Positions 8,434 through 17,832 of a stretch of DNA of 64,000 nt are shown piece after piece. The stretch comes from Litoribaculum gwangyangense (GTDB taxonomy: Bacteria; Bacteroidota; Bacteroidia; Flavobacteriales; Flavobacteriaceae). Position numbers and translations under genes: made by a program. The notes under the pieces were generated by a model. It saw only the letters and a list, made by a program, of their open reading frames with translations, was not told the DNA's origin and did not search any database. The stretch spans positions 310,001 through 374,000 of the forward strand of contig NZ_BAABJW010000004.1 in assembly GCF_039543505.1 (NCBI RefSeq), read 5' to 3'. Numbering within the stretch: position 1 is the stretch's first letter; every line of letters starts with the position of its first letter.

Positions 8434-9606
8434 TTAATCTTCTATCCTATTTTCATCAAAAGCTGATGGTAATAATTTTGGAATAAACTTAACCACTAGA
8501 GGCAACAATAAGGCACCACCTGGAAGCATAAATATAGCAAGACTAGGTATCGATTTAAAAATATCCAACAATTGCTCTTGTACTTTTTTTTGCTCCTCTT
8601 TGTTTAAATCTCTTACGGTTGATTGTGTAAGCAATACCATAAGTTCTTTACTGTCTTTTAATTCTTGATAAAGGCGCTTTCTATTTCTAGAAATAAGTTT
8701 GACAACCATTTTACTGGAATTGTTATAAAAACTTTGAACAATATTTTTTGAACTTAACAAGGAAATATTATCCTTATTGTTGGTATAGAAGGTGTTAATG
8801 GTATTAATGGAATTCAGTATAACAGACGATTCTAGTTTTAAACCTTTTCCGAGTTTTTTTAAAAAATGTTCTTCCCCAAAATCTATAACAGCATCAGTCC
8901 AAGTAGCCATACATGCCAAGTCTAAGATATAGTATTTCTCATGTTTGGATTTTATATAACTAATGGCAGTTTTATAACTTAGATGCGTGTTATCTTGGTA
9001 ACGGAGCGATGATTCAAAAAGTTTTATTAAACTCTCATCGTACTGGTTTTTTATAACTTTAGAATTTAAAACACTCAGGGATATGGAACCAATGGCGGCT
9101 TCTATGTTTTTTAAATAATCAATAGAAATAGTATGATCTTCAAGGTACTTCTTATAGGCAAGAACATCAACAAACAAAAGGGCATTAATGATAAAATAGT
9201 TAAAATTTTTTGTAATAATATTGGCATCAATTTGAATGCGCTTATGGATGATTTTTTCTAGTTGATCGCTGGATTTTTTCCCAATTAAAAAATCTTCAAA
9301 AAAGGATGTTTTGGTTTCGTTAATACTTTTATAAAAGTTGATGACGCTATCTATAAAGTAAATTTCAGAGTCAGATTTTCTATAAGTATAGTAGAAGGCT
9401 AAACATAAATTAACCTTACAGATTTCTTCTTCAGTTAAGTCTTTTTTATCAGTTACCTCTGAAACAACGGTTAAATTACTGCCATAAATAAAGCCACAAT
9501 ATCTTAAATCATGATAAAATCTGTCTTCATCATAACTTAAAAAAGGATGGTTTGAACCGATCTCTTTAAGTAATTTTTTTATCCAACCAGAACTTGATGG
9601 GTTCAT
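8434..9606 (-). CDS. LETM1-related protein
   Basis: A 390-residue protein. Most of it is helical with no motif I recognise. The C-terminal 75 residues resemble the LETM1-like segment: LNKEEQKKVQEQLLDIFKSI, then PSLAIFMLPGGALLLPLV, one hydrophobic stretch, and KFIPKLLPSAF. Flavobacterial proteins of this build are annotated as LETM1-related biofilm-associated proteins; I base the name on that resemblance. Only one clear membrane segment is present, at the C-terminal end, and there is no signal peptide. It is transcribed away from rhlE, with a shared 274-bp upstream region. Confidence 0.7.
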   Translation of the reverse strand: MNPSSSGWIKKLLKEIGSNHPFLSYDEDRFYHDLRYCGFIYGSNLTVVSEVTDKKDLTEEEICKVNLCLAFYYTYRKSDSEIYFIDSVINFYKSINETKTSFFEDFLIGKKSSDQLEKIIHKRIQIDANIITKNFNYFIINALLFVDVLAYKKYLEDHTISIDYLKNIEAAIGSISLSVLNSKVIKNQYDESLIKLFESSLRYQDNTHLSYKTAISYIKSKHEKYYILDLACMATWTDAVIDFGEEHFLKKLGKGLKLESSVILNSINTINTFYTNNKDNISLLSSKNIVQSFYNNSSKMVVKLISRNRKRLYQELKDSKELMVLLTQSTVRDLNKEEQKKVQEQLLDIFKSIPSLAIFMLPGGALLLPLVVKFIPKLLPSAFDENRIED

Positions 9607-9791
9607 AAATACAACTTGAATAAGTTATGGCATAAAAGTAATGCTTTTTAAAAAAGTAGAGTATCATTTTTTCTTTATTTGATTGCTATATGCGAGTTAA
9701 TGGATAGACCATTTGCAGTATAATCCACCATATTTATAATTTAGATGTATAATTCAACAAAGTTTAAAATTTTCAATACAAACTCAAGTAT

Positions 9792-9825
9792 TTCAATAGT
9801 AATGATAAAATTAGATGTACCTTTG
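9792..9825 (+). promoter_or_regulatory. Candidate promoter of rhlE
   Basis: TACCTTTG at 9818-9825 matches the Bacteroidetes -7 consensus TAnnTTTG. A partial -33 element (TTC instead of TTG) lies 23 bp upstream at 9792-9794. Transcription would start near 9832, giving an untranslated leader of about 50 nt before the ATG at 9881. Confidence 0.45.
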
Positions 9826-9880
9826 AACCGAATTAAAGGAGTAACCTAAATAAATAGTGTTTGCTTCAAAAACACCATTT

Positions 9881-11164
9881 ATGTCATTTCACTCTCTAGG
9901 CTTATCCGAAGCCTTGCTAAAAGCCGTTAGCAAAAAAGGATACACAACCCCAAGTCCTATTCAACAAAAAGCCATTCCACCTATTTTAGAAGGAAAAGAT
10001 ATATTGGCATCCGCACAAACGGGTACTGGAAAAACAGCTGGTTTTACCTTGCCACTTTTACAACTACTTTCTGAAAATTCAAAAGAAAAATTTCGACCCA
10101 TCCGTGCTTTAATTTTAACCCCAACACGTGAATTGGCTGCTCAAGTCTACGCTAATGTGAAGGAATACAGTGAGTTTTTAAATTTACGAAGCGCCGTTAT
10201 TTTTGGAGGCGTTAACCAGAAACCTCAAGCAGCAACCATCCGTCAAGGAATTGATATTTTGGTAGCAACTCCAGGACGTTTACTCGATTTACAAAACCAA
10301 GGACTATTATCGCTAAAACGTGTTGAAATACTGGTTTTAGATGAAGCCGACAGAATGCTTGATATGGGCTTCCTAAGGGATATAGAGCGCATTATGAACA
10401 TGATGCCCGAAAAACGACAAAATTTAATGTTTTCGGCTACCTTTTCAAAAGACATAAAAAAACTGGCGCATGGTATTTTAAAACATCCCGTACAAGTGGA
10501 GGTCACACCAGAAAATACGACTGTTGATGCCATCAATCAAAAAGTATACAGGGTTGCCAAAGGTTTAAAAACCGATTTAATCATCAAATTAATTTTAGAG
10601 GGCAATTGGAAACAAGTTTTAGTATTTACAAGAACCAAACATGGTGCCAACAAGCTTTGTGAAAAAATGGGTAAAGCGGGAATTAAAGCCGCTGCCATAC
10701 ACGGAAATAAAAGCCAAGGCGCTCGAACAAAGGCGTTAGCTGGTTTTAAAAGCGGTAACGTAAGTGTGTTGGTGGCCACCGATATTGCAGCAAGAGGCTT
10801 GGATATTCCGTTGTTGCCACACGTTATAAATTTTGAATTGCCCAATATTTCTGAAGATTATGTGCATAGAATAGGTAGAACGGGTAGAGCAGGAGCCAGT
10901 GGCGAAGCGCTTTCATTAGTGAGTGCCGATGAAACGACGTTTTTAAGAGATATTGAAACGTTGATTGAAATGAAACTTCCAGTGGAAATTGTGGAAGGTT
11001 TTGAACCCGACCCAAACGCCTCAACAGTTCCTATAAAACCAGGCCAAGGCAGACAACATAGAAGTCCGAGAAATACCTCGAACAACTCTGGGAATTCTAA
11101 TAGAAGTTCCAATAGAAACAATAAATCAAGACGCCCGAAGCGCAATAACGACAGACGAAATTAA
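9881..11164 (+). CDS. rhlE: DEAD-box ATP-dependent RNA helicase, RhlE type
   Basis: Cytoplasmic RNA helicase, 427 residues from the chosen ATG. It has the Q motif (TTPSPIQQKAIP), motif I AQTGTGKT, Ia PTRELAAQ, II DEAD, III SAT and VI HRIGRTGRAG, followed by a basic Arg/Asn/Ser-rich tail of about 50 residues that would bind RNA. A GTG at 9857 in the same frame would add eight residues and sits 14 nt behind an AAAGGAG. I prefer ATG 9881 because MSFHSLGLSEALLKA is where family members normally begin. The next gene starts 4 bp after this stop. Confidence 0.93.
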   Translation: MSFHSLGLSEALLKAVSKKGYTTPSPIQQKAIPPILEGKDILASAQTGTGKTAGFTLPLLQLLSENSKEKFRPIRALILTPTRELAAQVYANVKEYSEFLNLRSAVIFGGVNQKPQAATIRQGIDILVATPGRLLDLQNQGLLSLKRVEILVLDEADRMLDMGFLRDIERIMNMMPEKRQNLMFSATFSKDIKKLAHGILKHPVQVEVTPENTTVDAINQKVYRVAKGLKTDLIIKLILEGNWKQVLVFTRTKHGANKLCEKMGKAGIKAAAIHGNKSQGARTKALAGFKSGNVSVLVATDIAARGLDIPLLPHVINFELPNISEDYVHRIGRTGRAGASGEALSLVSADETTFLRDIETLIEMKLPVEIVEGFEPDPNASTVPIKPGQGRQHRSPRNTSNNSGNSNRSSNRNNKSRRPKRNNDRRN

Positions 11165-11168
11165 TATT

Positions 11169-11393
11169 TTGGAATTACAACCTAATAATCCGTTACATGG
11201 TATTAAGCTAGAGCAAATGATACATGATTTGGTAGCTTATTACGGTTGGGAATATATGGGAACCATCATAAAAATTAGGTGCTTTACGGATAACCCTTCG
11301 GTAAAATCCAGCTTAAAATTTTTACGGCGCACCCCTTGGGCAAGAACCAAAGTGGAAACCATGTATTTAAAGATGCTGAAGGATAAAAGGTAG
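11169..11393 (+). CDS. VF530-family small DNA-binding protein
   Basis: 74-residue protein of the VF530/DUF2132 family, with NNPLHGIKLEQMIHDLV at the start, YYGWEYMG, and then the conserved IRCFTDNPSVKSSLKFLRRT followed by PWAR. The start codon is a TTG four bases behind the rhlE stop. The only in-frame ATG, at codon 17, would delete the conserved NNPLHG, so TTG is favoured. Family members are thought to bind DNA. Translation is probably coupled to the helicase. Confidence 0.82.
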   Translation: MELQPNNPLHGIKLEQMIHDLVAYYGWEYMGTIIKIRCFTDNPSVKSSLKFLRRTPWARTKVETMYLKMLKDKR

Positions 11394-11402
11394 TTTTGAG
11401 AG

Positions 11403-11545
11403 GTTCGTTTAACGTGTTTGAATAAGATTAATTGCGTGATTAAGGAACTAATTTAGCAAATAAATCGTCGATAGAATATCCGGCAGGAATGTGCCTAAGG
11501 GGGCAGTAACCAAGCAATTAATTTTACACTGTTTTGTCAAATGTT
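11403..11545. repeat. Putative dispersed intergenic element
   Basis: About 140 bp between the VF530 gene and the desaturase gene look unlike ordinary AT-rich spacer. They include AACGTGTTTGAATAAG, ATTGCGTGATTAAGG, CTAATTTAGCAAATAAATCG, a small GGCAGGAATGTGCC hairpin and a G-rich CTAAGGGGGCAG. It has no ORF. I have an impression of similar blocks in other flavobacterial intergenic regions, so I call it a possible dispersed repeat. The remainder of this 299-bp gap (11546-11692) is plain AT-rich sequence, presumably the desaturase promoter. Confidence 0.35.
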
Positions 11546-11692
11546 ACTTTTAAGAATTCGGAATATATTTACTTTTATTGATTAATTGCTGGAGAAAATA
11601 AAACTTGAGCATTAATCTAATTAAGAATAATACTAATAATTCTAATTATAATGTTATATCTTTCAAAATGAGAATATATTGAATTAGAATTT

Positions 11693-12760
11693 ATGGATGC
11701 TATAAAATTTAAAAACAACCCAGAGGAAAAAGAGTTTTATAGACAATTAAAAGACAAAGTTTTCAAAGAACTTAATGGCAGGAATTTTTATGGAAATGCC
11801 GATTTTTGGAAGAAAGGAATGTTTTGGAGTGTTGTCAGCTATTCAGGTTACTTTTTTTTATTTAATGATAGTATAAATAAATTGGTTTTCTGGTTTTTGT
11901 TTCTGGTATTTCAATTAGCAGGCTTATTAATTGGATTTAGTTTGGGTCATGATGCAGCTCATAATACAGCCTTCAAGAGCAAAAAGGCAAATGCTATTCT
12001 TCATTTCTTTAGTTTTATGACTATAGGGATTGACCCTTTATTATGGGGTTTGAGACATATAAGGTCCCATCATTTATATGCAAATGTAGAAGGGAGTGAT
12101 ATAGATATTGATAAAAACCCTTTTTTAAGGTTAAGCCCAGTCCATCCGTGGAAAAAGAAGCATAAATATCAACATATTTATGCTCCATTTGTTTATATGC
12201 TAGCATTAATACATTCTGTTTTTATGGGTGATTGGATTTACTTATTCTCAAAAGATTATGATTGGATGACAAAAGGAATTTCTAAATGGGAACTGTACCT
12301 AAGATTTATAATTTTCAAAATTCTTTATTTCTCATTAGTTATTATTTTGCCAATAACATTCTCTAATTTTTCTTGGCAATTTGTGATTATGACTTATCTT
12401 ACAACTGGTGGAATAGCAGCGTTATTATTTATTATTATGTTAGTTGGAACGCATTTTTTTATTGAAGCCGCATATCCAGAATCAAATGATGGTGAAATTG
12501 AACACACTTGGGCTGTTCATCAATTAATGACTAGTTGTGATTGGAATGCCGATAAAAAGTGGGCAAGGTTTATCAGTGGTGGAGCTAATTGTCATGCTGC
12601 TCATCACCTTTTCCCAAATGTTTGCCATACTTATTATAAAAAAATAAATCCTATTATTGAGGACACTACTCATGAATTTAATATTGTATATCATAATAAG
12701 ACATTGGGTAATATGATGATTTCACATTTAAAGCATTTAAAAGAAATGGGTAAAAGGTAG
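11693..12760 (+). CDS. Membrane fatty acid desaturase
   Basis: Di-iron integral-membrane acyl desaturase, 355 residues. All three histidine boxes are present: H86-D-A-A-H90 (HX3H), H122-I-R-S-H126-H127 (HX3HH) and H301-A-A-H304-H305 (HX2HH). Hydrophobic segments lie at about 43-85 and 195-250. There is no fused cytochrome b5 domain, and box III has His rather than Gln as first residue, which argues against the front-end (delta-5/delta-6) type with QX2HH. It probably introduces a double bond in membrane lipid acyl chains for cold adaptation. The position of the double bond cannot be read from the sequence. It is a single-gene unit. Confidence 0.9.
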   Translation: MDAIKFKNNPEEKEFYRQLKDKVFKELNGRNFYGNADFWKKGMFWSVVSYSGYFFLFNDSINKLVFWFLFLVFQLAGLLIGFSLGHDAAHNTAFKSKKANAILHFFSFMTIGIDPLLWGLRHIRSHHLYANVEGSDIDIDKNPFLRLSPVHPWKKKHKYQHIYAPFVYMLALIHSVFMGDWIYLFSKDYDWMTKGISKWELYLRFIIFKILYFSLVIILPITFSNFSWQFVIMTYLTTGGIAALLFIIMLVGTHFFIEAAYPESNDGEIEHTWAVHQLMTSCDWNADKKWARFISGGANCHAAHHLFPNVCHTYYKKINPIIEDTTHEFNIVYHNKTLGNMMISHLKHLKEMGKR

Positions 12761-12898
12761 TTTAAACTGATAAAATAATTCAAATAGTTTCTTTGTTCTA
12801 TCATTTAATTATTGCCAATGAGATGATATGATATCGTTTTAATACTTCTACTTAGCTCAGTACAGGTTTTTATATCAGCAGTTAAACGAAGTTATCGT

Positions 12899-14881
12899 TT
12901 ATTTTCTGTAAGCTACCAGCGTTGAAATGGCAGGCACATTTACCGATTCACTTATGGTTTTTCCATCTTCTAAGGTAAAGGTGTCACCCATAACGGCTAG
13001 TTGCCAATCACCATCCAACGCATATTTAAACGGTTTGGTGTTCGCATTGTAAATCACCAAAATATCTCTCCAAGAATCACCATTAGCGTTGTTACTTATT
13101 TGATAACTCACCAACCCATCTTCAACGATTTTAAATTCCAGGTGGTTTCTTACATCTTCCGCTGAAGTCATTCTAAAGGCTGGATGCATTTTACGTAACG
13201 CGATGAGGTTTTTGTAATACGCAACTACATTGGCGTGTTTTATTTTCCAATTCCAATCTATTTGGTTAATACTATCAGGTAAATTATAAGAATTGTGTTC
13301 GCCATTTTTGGTTCGTAACATATCGGCTCCTGCATGTAAAAAGGCTACACCTTGTGAAGTTAAAACCACGGCATTGGCCAATTTATCCATCGCTATAATA
13401 GCCCTTTCATCGGCATCGTTTCTTGATATTTTTAGTTTATCGTAAAGTGTATGGTTATCGTGGCACGATACATACGATATGGCTTGCCAAGGTTCATTGG
13501 CCCAAGGTTCATGGGAATAATTAACCGCTTTATAATCTATTTGTGGATGTTGAATAGCACCAACAACCCCAAACTTTATCGATTCCTCAGTATCCTTAGC
13601 ACCACTCACAAACCCTGTACTTTCATCTTCAAAAACAGAACCTTTTAGGCCATCTCTTATATCATCACTAAAAGCTGAAACTTGTGGCATTTTTTTTATG
13701 TGTTGCTTCAAAGCCCGGTCTTCAACAGGTAATGGGGAATCTCCAGCGGTCCATCCTTCACCATAAACAAAAATATTAGGATTTACTTTTTTAACGGCAT
13801 CTGTAACCTCATTCATAGTTATGATATCGTGGATACCCATTAAATCGAAACGAAACCCATCCAAATGATATTCTTTTGCCCAATAGGAAACCGATTCTAT
13901 AATGAATTTGCGCATCATCTCTTTTTCTGAAGCGGTTTCATTACCACAAGCAGAGGCATCAGCTTGTTTACCATCATCCAAAAATCTGTAATAATAATCG
14001 GGAGCTTCTAAATTGAAATTGGAATTTTCAGTCTTTCCCGTATGGTTATAAACCACATCTAAAATAACACCAATGCCATTTTCGTGAAAGGTTTTTACCA
14101 TGGTTTTAAATTCCTTAATACGTACTTCGGCATCAAACGGATTTGACGAAAAAGATCCTTCGGGCACATTGTAATTTTGCGGATCGTAACCCCAATTAAA
14201 TTGTGGGGTTTCTAAATTGGTTTCGTCAATAGAGTAGTGGTCGTAAGTTGGCAATAAATGTACATGCGTAATACCCAATTCTTTTAAATGATCGATTCCC
14301 GTTGTTTTGCCTTTAGGGCCTTTAGTGCCCTCTTCAACCAAACCTAAATAAGTCCCGGGCATACTCGAACCCGAATTCGGATGTATGGTCATATCTCGAA
14401 TATGAAGCTCATAAATAATGGCTTCGTTAGGATATTTTAAATTAGGACCTTTATCATTTTCCCAATCAAGGGGGTTCGTGCTTTCTAAATCTATTACCAT
14501 AGCCCGTTTTCCATTCACGCCAACAGCTTGTGCATAAATACCTGGTGTTTCTTCAAGCCATTGGTCATCAAACATGATTTGATAGGTATAATAAACACCT
14601 TCTAAATCACCCTTTAATTGAATTAGCCAAAGGTTGTTTTCTGAAGCGGTTAACTCATGGGTTTCACACGAAAAGCCATCAAGACCATCTTTATACAGGT
14701 TCAGTTTGACTTTTTCTGCTGATTGTGACCATAATTTAAATGTGGTCGATTCTTTATTATGATCTAACCATAGACTCGTTTTAGAGGCAGTTTCAATATT
14801 TTTAGTGACAATTGTTTTGTTTTCTTCTAAACAGGACGTTATTATCATAATTAGGAATATAAGGCTGTATTTGAATTTCAT
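12899..14881 (-). CDS. pulA: Type I pullulanase lipoprotein (GH13_14)
   Basis: Debranching enzyme that hydrolyses alpha-1,6 links in pullulan, starch and glycogen. 660 residues with a lipoprotein signal (lipobox IITSC, Cys17), so it is attached to a membrane facing the periplasm or outside. A CBM48-like N-terminal domain (SLWLDHNKESTTFKLWSQ onward) precedes the catalytic barrel with the type I pullulanase signature FNWGYDPQNYNVPEGSF. The catalytic residues are the Asp in GFRFDLMGIHD (around residue 345), the Glu in VYGEGW and the Asp in SCHDNHTLYDKL. It is isolated from the glycosidase cluster 20 kb away but would supply linear maltodextrins to it. Confidence 0.93.
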   Translation of the reverse strand: MKFKYSLIFLIMIITSCLEENKTIVTKNIETASKTSLWLDHNKESTTFKLWSQSAEKVKLNLYKDGLDGFSCETHELTASENNLWLIQLKGDLEGVYYTYQIMFDDQWLEETPGIYAQAVGVNGKRAMVIDLESTNPLDWENDKGPNLKYPNEAIIYELHIRDMTIHPNSGSSMPGTYLGLVEEGTKGPKGKTTGIDHLKELGITHVHLLPTYDHYSIDETNLETPQFNWGYDPQNYNVPEGSFSSNPFDAEVRIKEFKTMVKTFHENGIGVILDVVYNHTGKTENSNFNLEAPDYYYRFLDDGKQADASACGNETASEKEMMRKFIIESVSYWAKEYHLDGFRFDLMGIHDIITMNEVTDAVKKVNPNIFVYGEGWTAGDSPLPVEDRALKQHIKKMPQVSAFSDDIRDGLKGSVFEDESTGFVSGAKDTEESIKFGVVGAIQHPQIDYKAVNYSHEPWANEPWQAISYVSCHDNHTLYDKLKISRNDADERAIIAMDKLANAVVLTSQGVAFLHAGADMLRTKNGEHNSYNLPDSINQIDWNWKIKHANVVAYYKNLIALRKMHPAFRMTSAEDVRNHLEFKIVEDGLVSYQISNNANGDSWRDILVIYNANTKPFKYALDGDWQLAVMGDTFTLEDGKTISESVNVPAISTLVAYRK

Positions 14882-15006
14882 TATAATTGGTTTTTTTTGA
14901 TATTTAAACCATTGCTGAATTTACTTAGATCTAAAAATAGGTAATATCTCTATTAATTCACAAAAGTTATTTTAAATTCATACTTTGGAAAACAATTTGT
15001 TTCGTT

Positions 15007-15876
15007 ATGCGGCACACCATTTTTTTGCTTTTTATTCCTTTTTTTGTGGTTAGCTGTAATTCACAAAATAGTATAGAAAGAATTATAGATATTAAATATG
15101 CAGAAGTGAATAACACCAATTTACTATTGGACATTTATTTACCAAGCCATATAAAAAATCCAAATATGGTTGTTTGGGTTCATGGTGGTGGATGGGTTTG
15201 TGGGGATAAAAACAATCCACCAATTGAAATTGTAAACAAGGGGTATGCGCTTGCCAGTGTTAATTATCGATTGGCTACCGAAGCGCAATTTCCTGCTCAA
15301 ATTTTTGATATTAAGGCCGCTATTAGGTTTTTACGAGCCAAAGCTTCAGAATACCAATATAATGCTGAAAACATTGTTATAGCAGGGTCTTCGGCTGGAG
15401 GACATTTGGCAGCCTTGGTTGGGGTTACAAATAATACCCCAGATTTAGAGGGTACTTTGGGTGATTATTTAGATACATCCTCTGCAGTGCAAGGTATTGT
15501 AGATTTTTATGGGCCTGCAAATTTGTTGACCATTTTAAACCAATCTACACCCCACAGTATGAAGGTTCGAGTACCTGCATTAAAAAAATTATTAGGTGAT
15601 TTACCTGAAAAAAGGACTGAGTTAGCCAAATTGGCTAGTCCTGTTTTTCATGTGGATGACACCGATCCACCATTACTAATAATGCACGGAAATCAAGATT
15701 TGCAAGTTCCCATCGATCAATCCCACGAACTAGAAAATGAGTATAAAAAGCATCATTTAGAAGTTCAATTTAAGGTTATATATGATGGTGGCCATGGCGG
15801 ACCAAAATTAGAAACTCAAGAAAATTACGATATCACCTGTAAGTTTTTAGATAAAATTTTTAAAGTTAATTCATGA
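15007..15876 (+). CDS. Alpha/beta hydrolase, esterase-lipase type, lipoprotein
   Basis: 289-residue exported esterase with a lipobox-like VVSCNS at about 14-19. The hydrolase fold is clear: oxyanion loop VHGGGWVCGDK, nucleophile elbow IAGSSAGGHLAAL, acid in MHGNQDLQVP and catalytic His in DGGHGGP. It is related to the BD-FAE/carboxylesterase group (PF20434). The substrate is not evident. It overlaps the transporter downstream by 4 nt (ATGA), so hydrolysis of an ester and import of the product may be linked. Confidence 0.85.
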   Translation: MRHTIFLLFIPFFVVSCNSQNSIERIIDIKYAEVNNTNLLLDIYLPSHIKNPNMVVWVHGGGWVCGDKNNPPIEIVNKGYALASVNYRLATEAQFPAQIFDIKAAIRFLRAKASEYQYNAENIVIAGSSAGGHLAALVGVTNNTPDLEGTLGDYLDTSSAVQGIVDFYGPANLLTILNQSTPHSMKVRVPALKKLLGDLPEKRTELAKLASPVFHVDDTDPPLLIMHGNQDLQVPIDQSHELENEYKKHHLEVQFKVIYDGGHGGPKLETQENYDITCKFLDKIFKVNS

Positions 15877-17369
15877 AAAAATTAAAATTCCCATCGGCAC
15901 AAACGGTATTATTAATTATTGCTGCCTTGGTGGCTTTGTTAACTTGGGTAGTACCCTCTGGTAAGTTTGATACCCTTGCTTTTGATAGAGATACTAATAT
16001 GTTCACTATCAATAGTCTTGGTAAATCAACTCAAATGGAAGGATCCCAAGCATCCCTGGATAAACTACAAATAAAAATTCCGTTGGAAAAATTTACTAGT
16101 GGCGATATTTGGAAACCTATCAGTATTCCAAATACCTACAAAAAAGTGGAAGCCAATCCGCAAGGGTGGAAAGAATTTATTATGTCTCCTATAAAAGGAA
16201 TCATTCAAGGTGCAGATATTATCATTTTAGTTCTTTTTATTGGCGGTCTTATTGGTGTTGTAAACAGCACAGGAGCTTTTGAAGGTGGCATATCATGGTT
16301 GTCTAAAACCTTACAAGGGCGAGAATTCATCCTGATTATTTTGGTCACATTTTTGGTAGCACTTGGTGGTACTACTTTTGGGTTAGCGGAAGAAACCATT
16401 GCTTTTTTCCCTATTTTAATTCCCGTTTTTATCGCGGCAAAATATGACGCTTTAGTAGGTGTCGCTTGTATATTTATAGGGTCATCTGTAGGTACCATGG
16501 CTTCAACAGTTAATCCGTTTAGTGTAATCATAGCTTCTGATGCTGCAGGAATTAATTGGACAACAGGGCTTTATGGGCGAATTGCCATGTTTTTAATCTG
16601 TACCACCATTTGTGTCATTTATATTATTCGATATGCCCAAAAAATAAAAAATGATCCTACAAAATCCATTATTTATGACCAAAAAGAAGACATAGAAGGT
16701 ATGTTTCCAATGTTAATAACCGATACTAATATAAAATTAACATCGAGATTAAAATTGGTACTATTTGTGTTTTCGCTTTGTTTTGTGGTTATGGTTTATG
16801 GGGTTTCTATGTTGGAATGGTGGTTTGTGGAAATGACAGCAACATTTTTTGCAGGTGGACTTTTGATTGGAATTATTATGAATATGAATGAAACCAAATT
16901 TGTAGATACATTTGTGAAGGGTGCCACAGATTTATTAGGGGTTGCTTTTATTATTGGTATCGCCAGAGGGGTTACAATTTTGATGGATGAGGGTTTAATT
17001 AGTGATACATTACTTTACCATTCAAGCAATTTAACTAATGGCATGAACAAAGTAGTGTTTACAAATGCCATGACGCTCATTTATGCTTTTTTATCTTTTT
17101 TTATTCCATCCTCTTCAGGAATGGCAGTCTTAACCATGCCTATTATGTCTCCATTGGCAGATGGTGTTGGTGTTGGTAGAGAGTTAGTTGTAAATGCTTA
17201 TCAATACGGTATGGGACTGTTTTATTTCATTAATCCAACAGGTTTAATCTTAGCCTCATTAGCCATCGTGAAAATTGGTTTTAATAAGTGGTTGAAATTT
17301 ATTTTGCCGTTGGTAATTATACTAATTTTTGTAACTATACTGTTTATGACGGTTTCAGTGTATCTCTAA
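15873..17369 (+). CDS. YfcC family membrane transporter
   Basis: Integral membrane protein, 498 residues, with about 12 hydrophobic segments. It begins KFPSAQTVLLIIAALVALLTW and has the family features GGTTFGLAEETIAFFPILIP and SFFIPSSSGMAVLTMPIMSP, typical of YfcC/DcuC-like (PF03606) carriers. This family is predicted to carry C4-dicarboxylates, amino acids or similar anions; no substrate can be assigned. Its start codon overlaps the esterase stop (ATGA), so the two are translated together. Its last four bases overlap the end of trmL on the other strand. Confidence 0.85.
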   Translation: MKKLKFPSAQTVLLIIAALVALLTWVVPSGKFDTLAFDRDTNMFTINSLGKSTQMEGSQASLDKLQIKIPLEKFTSGDIWKPISIPNTYKKVEANPQGWKEFIMSPIKGIIQGADIIILVLFIGGLIGVVNSTGAFEGGISWLSKTLQGREFILIILVTFLVALGGTTFGLAEETIAFFPILIPVFIAAKYDALVGVACIFIGSSVGTMASTVNPFSVIIASDAAGINWTTGLYGRIAMFLICTTICVIYIIRYAQKIKNDPTKSIIYDQKEDIEGMFPMLITDTNIKLTSRLKLVLFVFSLCFVVMVYGVSMLEWWFVEMTATFFAGGLLIGIIMNMNETKFVDTFVKGATDLLGVAFIIGIARGVTILMDEGLISDTLLYHSSNLTNGMNKVVFTNAMTLIYAFLSFFIPSSSGMAVLTMPIMSPLADGVGVGRELVVNAYQYGMGLFYFINPTGLILASLAIVKIGFNKWLKFILPLVIILIFVTILFMTVSVYL

Positions 17370-17821
17370 ATTCCTAATTGTCTTAAACCTTCATAAACTA
17401 CTATGCCAACGGCATTGGCAAGGTTTAAACTTCTAACTTGATTGCTATATAGAGGTATTTTATATAATCTTTCTGAATTTTGTTTAATAATGGTTTTTGA
17501 TAAGCCAACCGATTCTTTTCCAAAAATCAAGAAGAGGTTATCTTTAAAAGGTATATTCCAATGGCTTTTTGTGCCATGACTTGAAAGAAAAGCCATGTTT
17601 TGATTTTTGTATTTTTCAAAAAACACATCCGAGTTTTCATAAAAGTGAACATCGAGGTGTTGCCAATAATCCAATCCAGCACGTTTTAATCGTGTATCAT
17701 CTATCTCAAACCCAAAAGGTTTTACAAGGTGCAGTTTTGAGCCCGAGGCTAAAGCCAAACGACCAATGTTACCAGTATTGTTTGGTATTTCAGGTTCAAT
17801 TAAAACGATGTTTAAAGGCAT
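17366..17821 (-). CDS. trmL: tRNA (cytidine(34)-2'-O)-methyltransferase TrmL
   Basis: SPOUT-class methyltransferase that 2'-O-methylates the wobble nucleotide of tRNA-Leu. 151 residues, the usual size. It shows the N-terminal IEPEIPNNTGNIGRLALASG motif, LIFGKESVGL in the middle, and IPLYSNQVRSLNLANAVGIV at the C-terminal trefoil knot that binds SAM. It is last in a minus-strand run behind the SIMPL gene (12-bp gap) and trpA, so it probably shares the trp transcript by read-through. Confidence 0.93.
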   Translation of the reverse strand: MPLNIVLIEPEIPNNTGNIGRLALASGSKLHLVKPFGFEIDDTRLKRAGLDYWQHLDVHFYENSDVFFEKYKNQNMAFLSSHGTKSHWNIPFKDNLFLIFGKESVGLSKTIIKQNSERLYKIPLYSNQVRSLNLANAVGIVVYEGLRQLGI

Positions 17822-17832
17822 ATAAGAATAAA

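Noticed and set aside
16205..16531. Minus-strand ORF of 108 codons opposite the YfcC transporter gene
   Set aside because: It is antisense to conserved membrane segments; a shadow.
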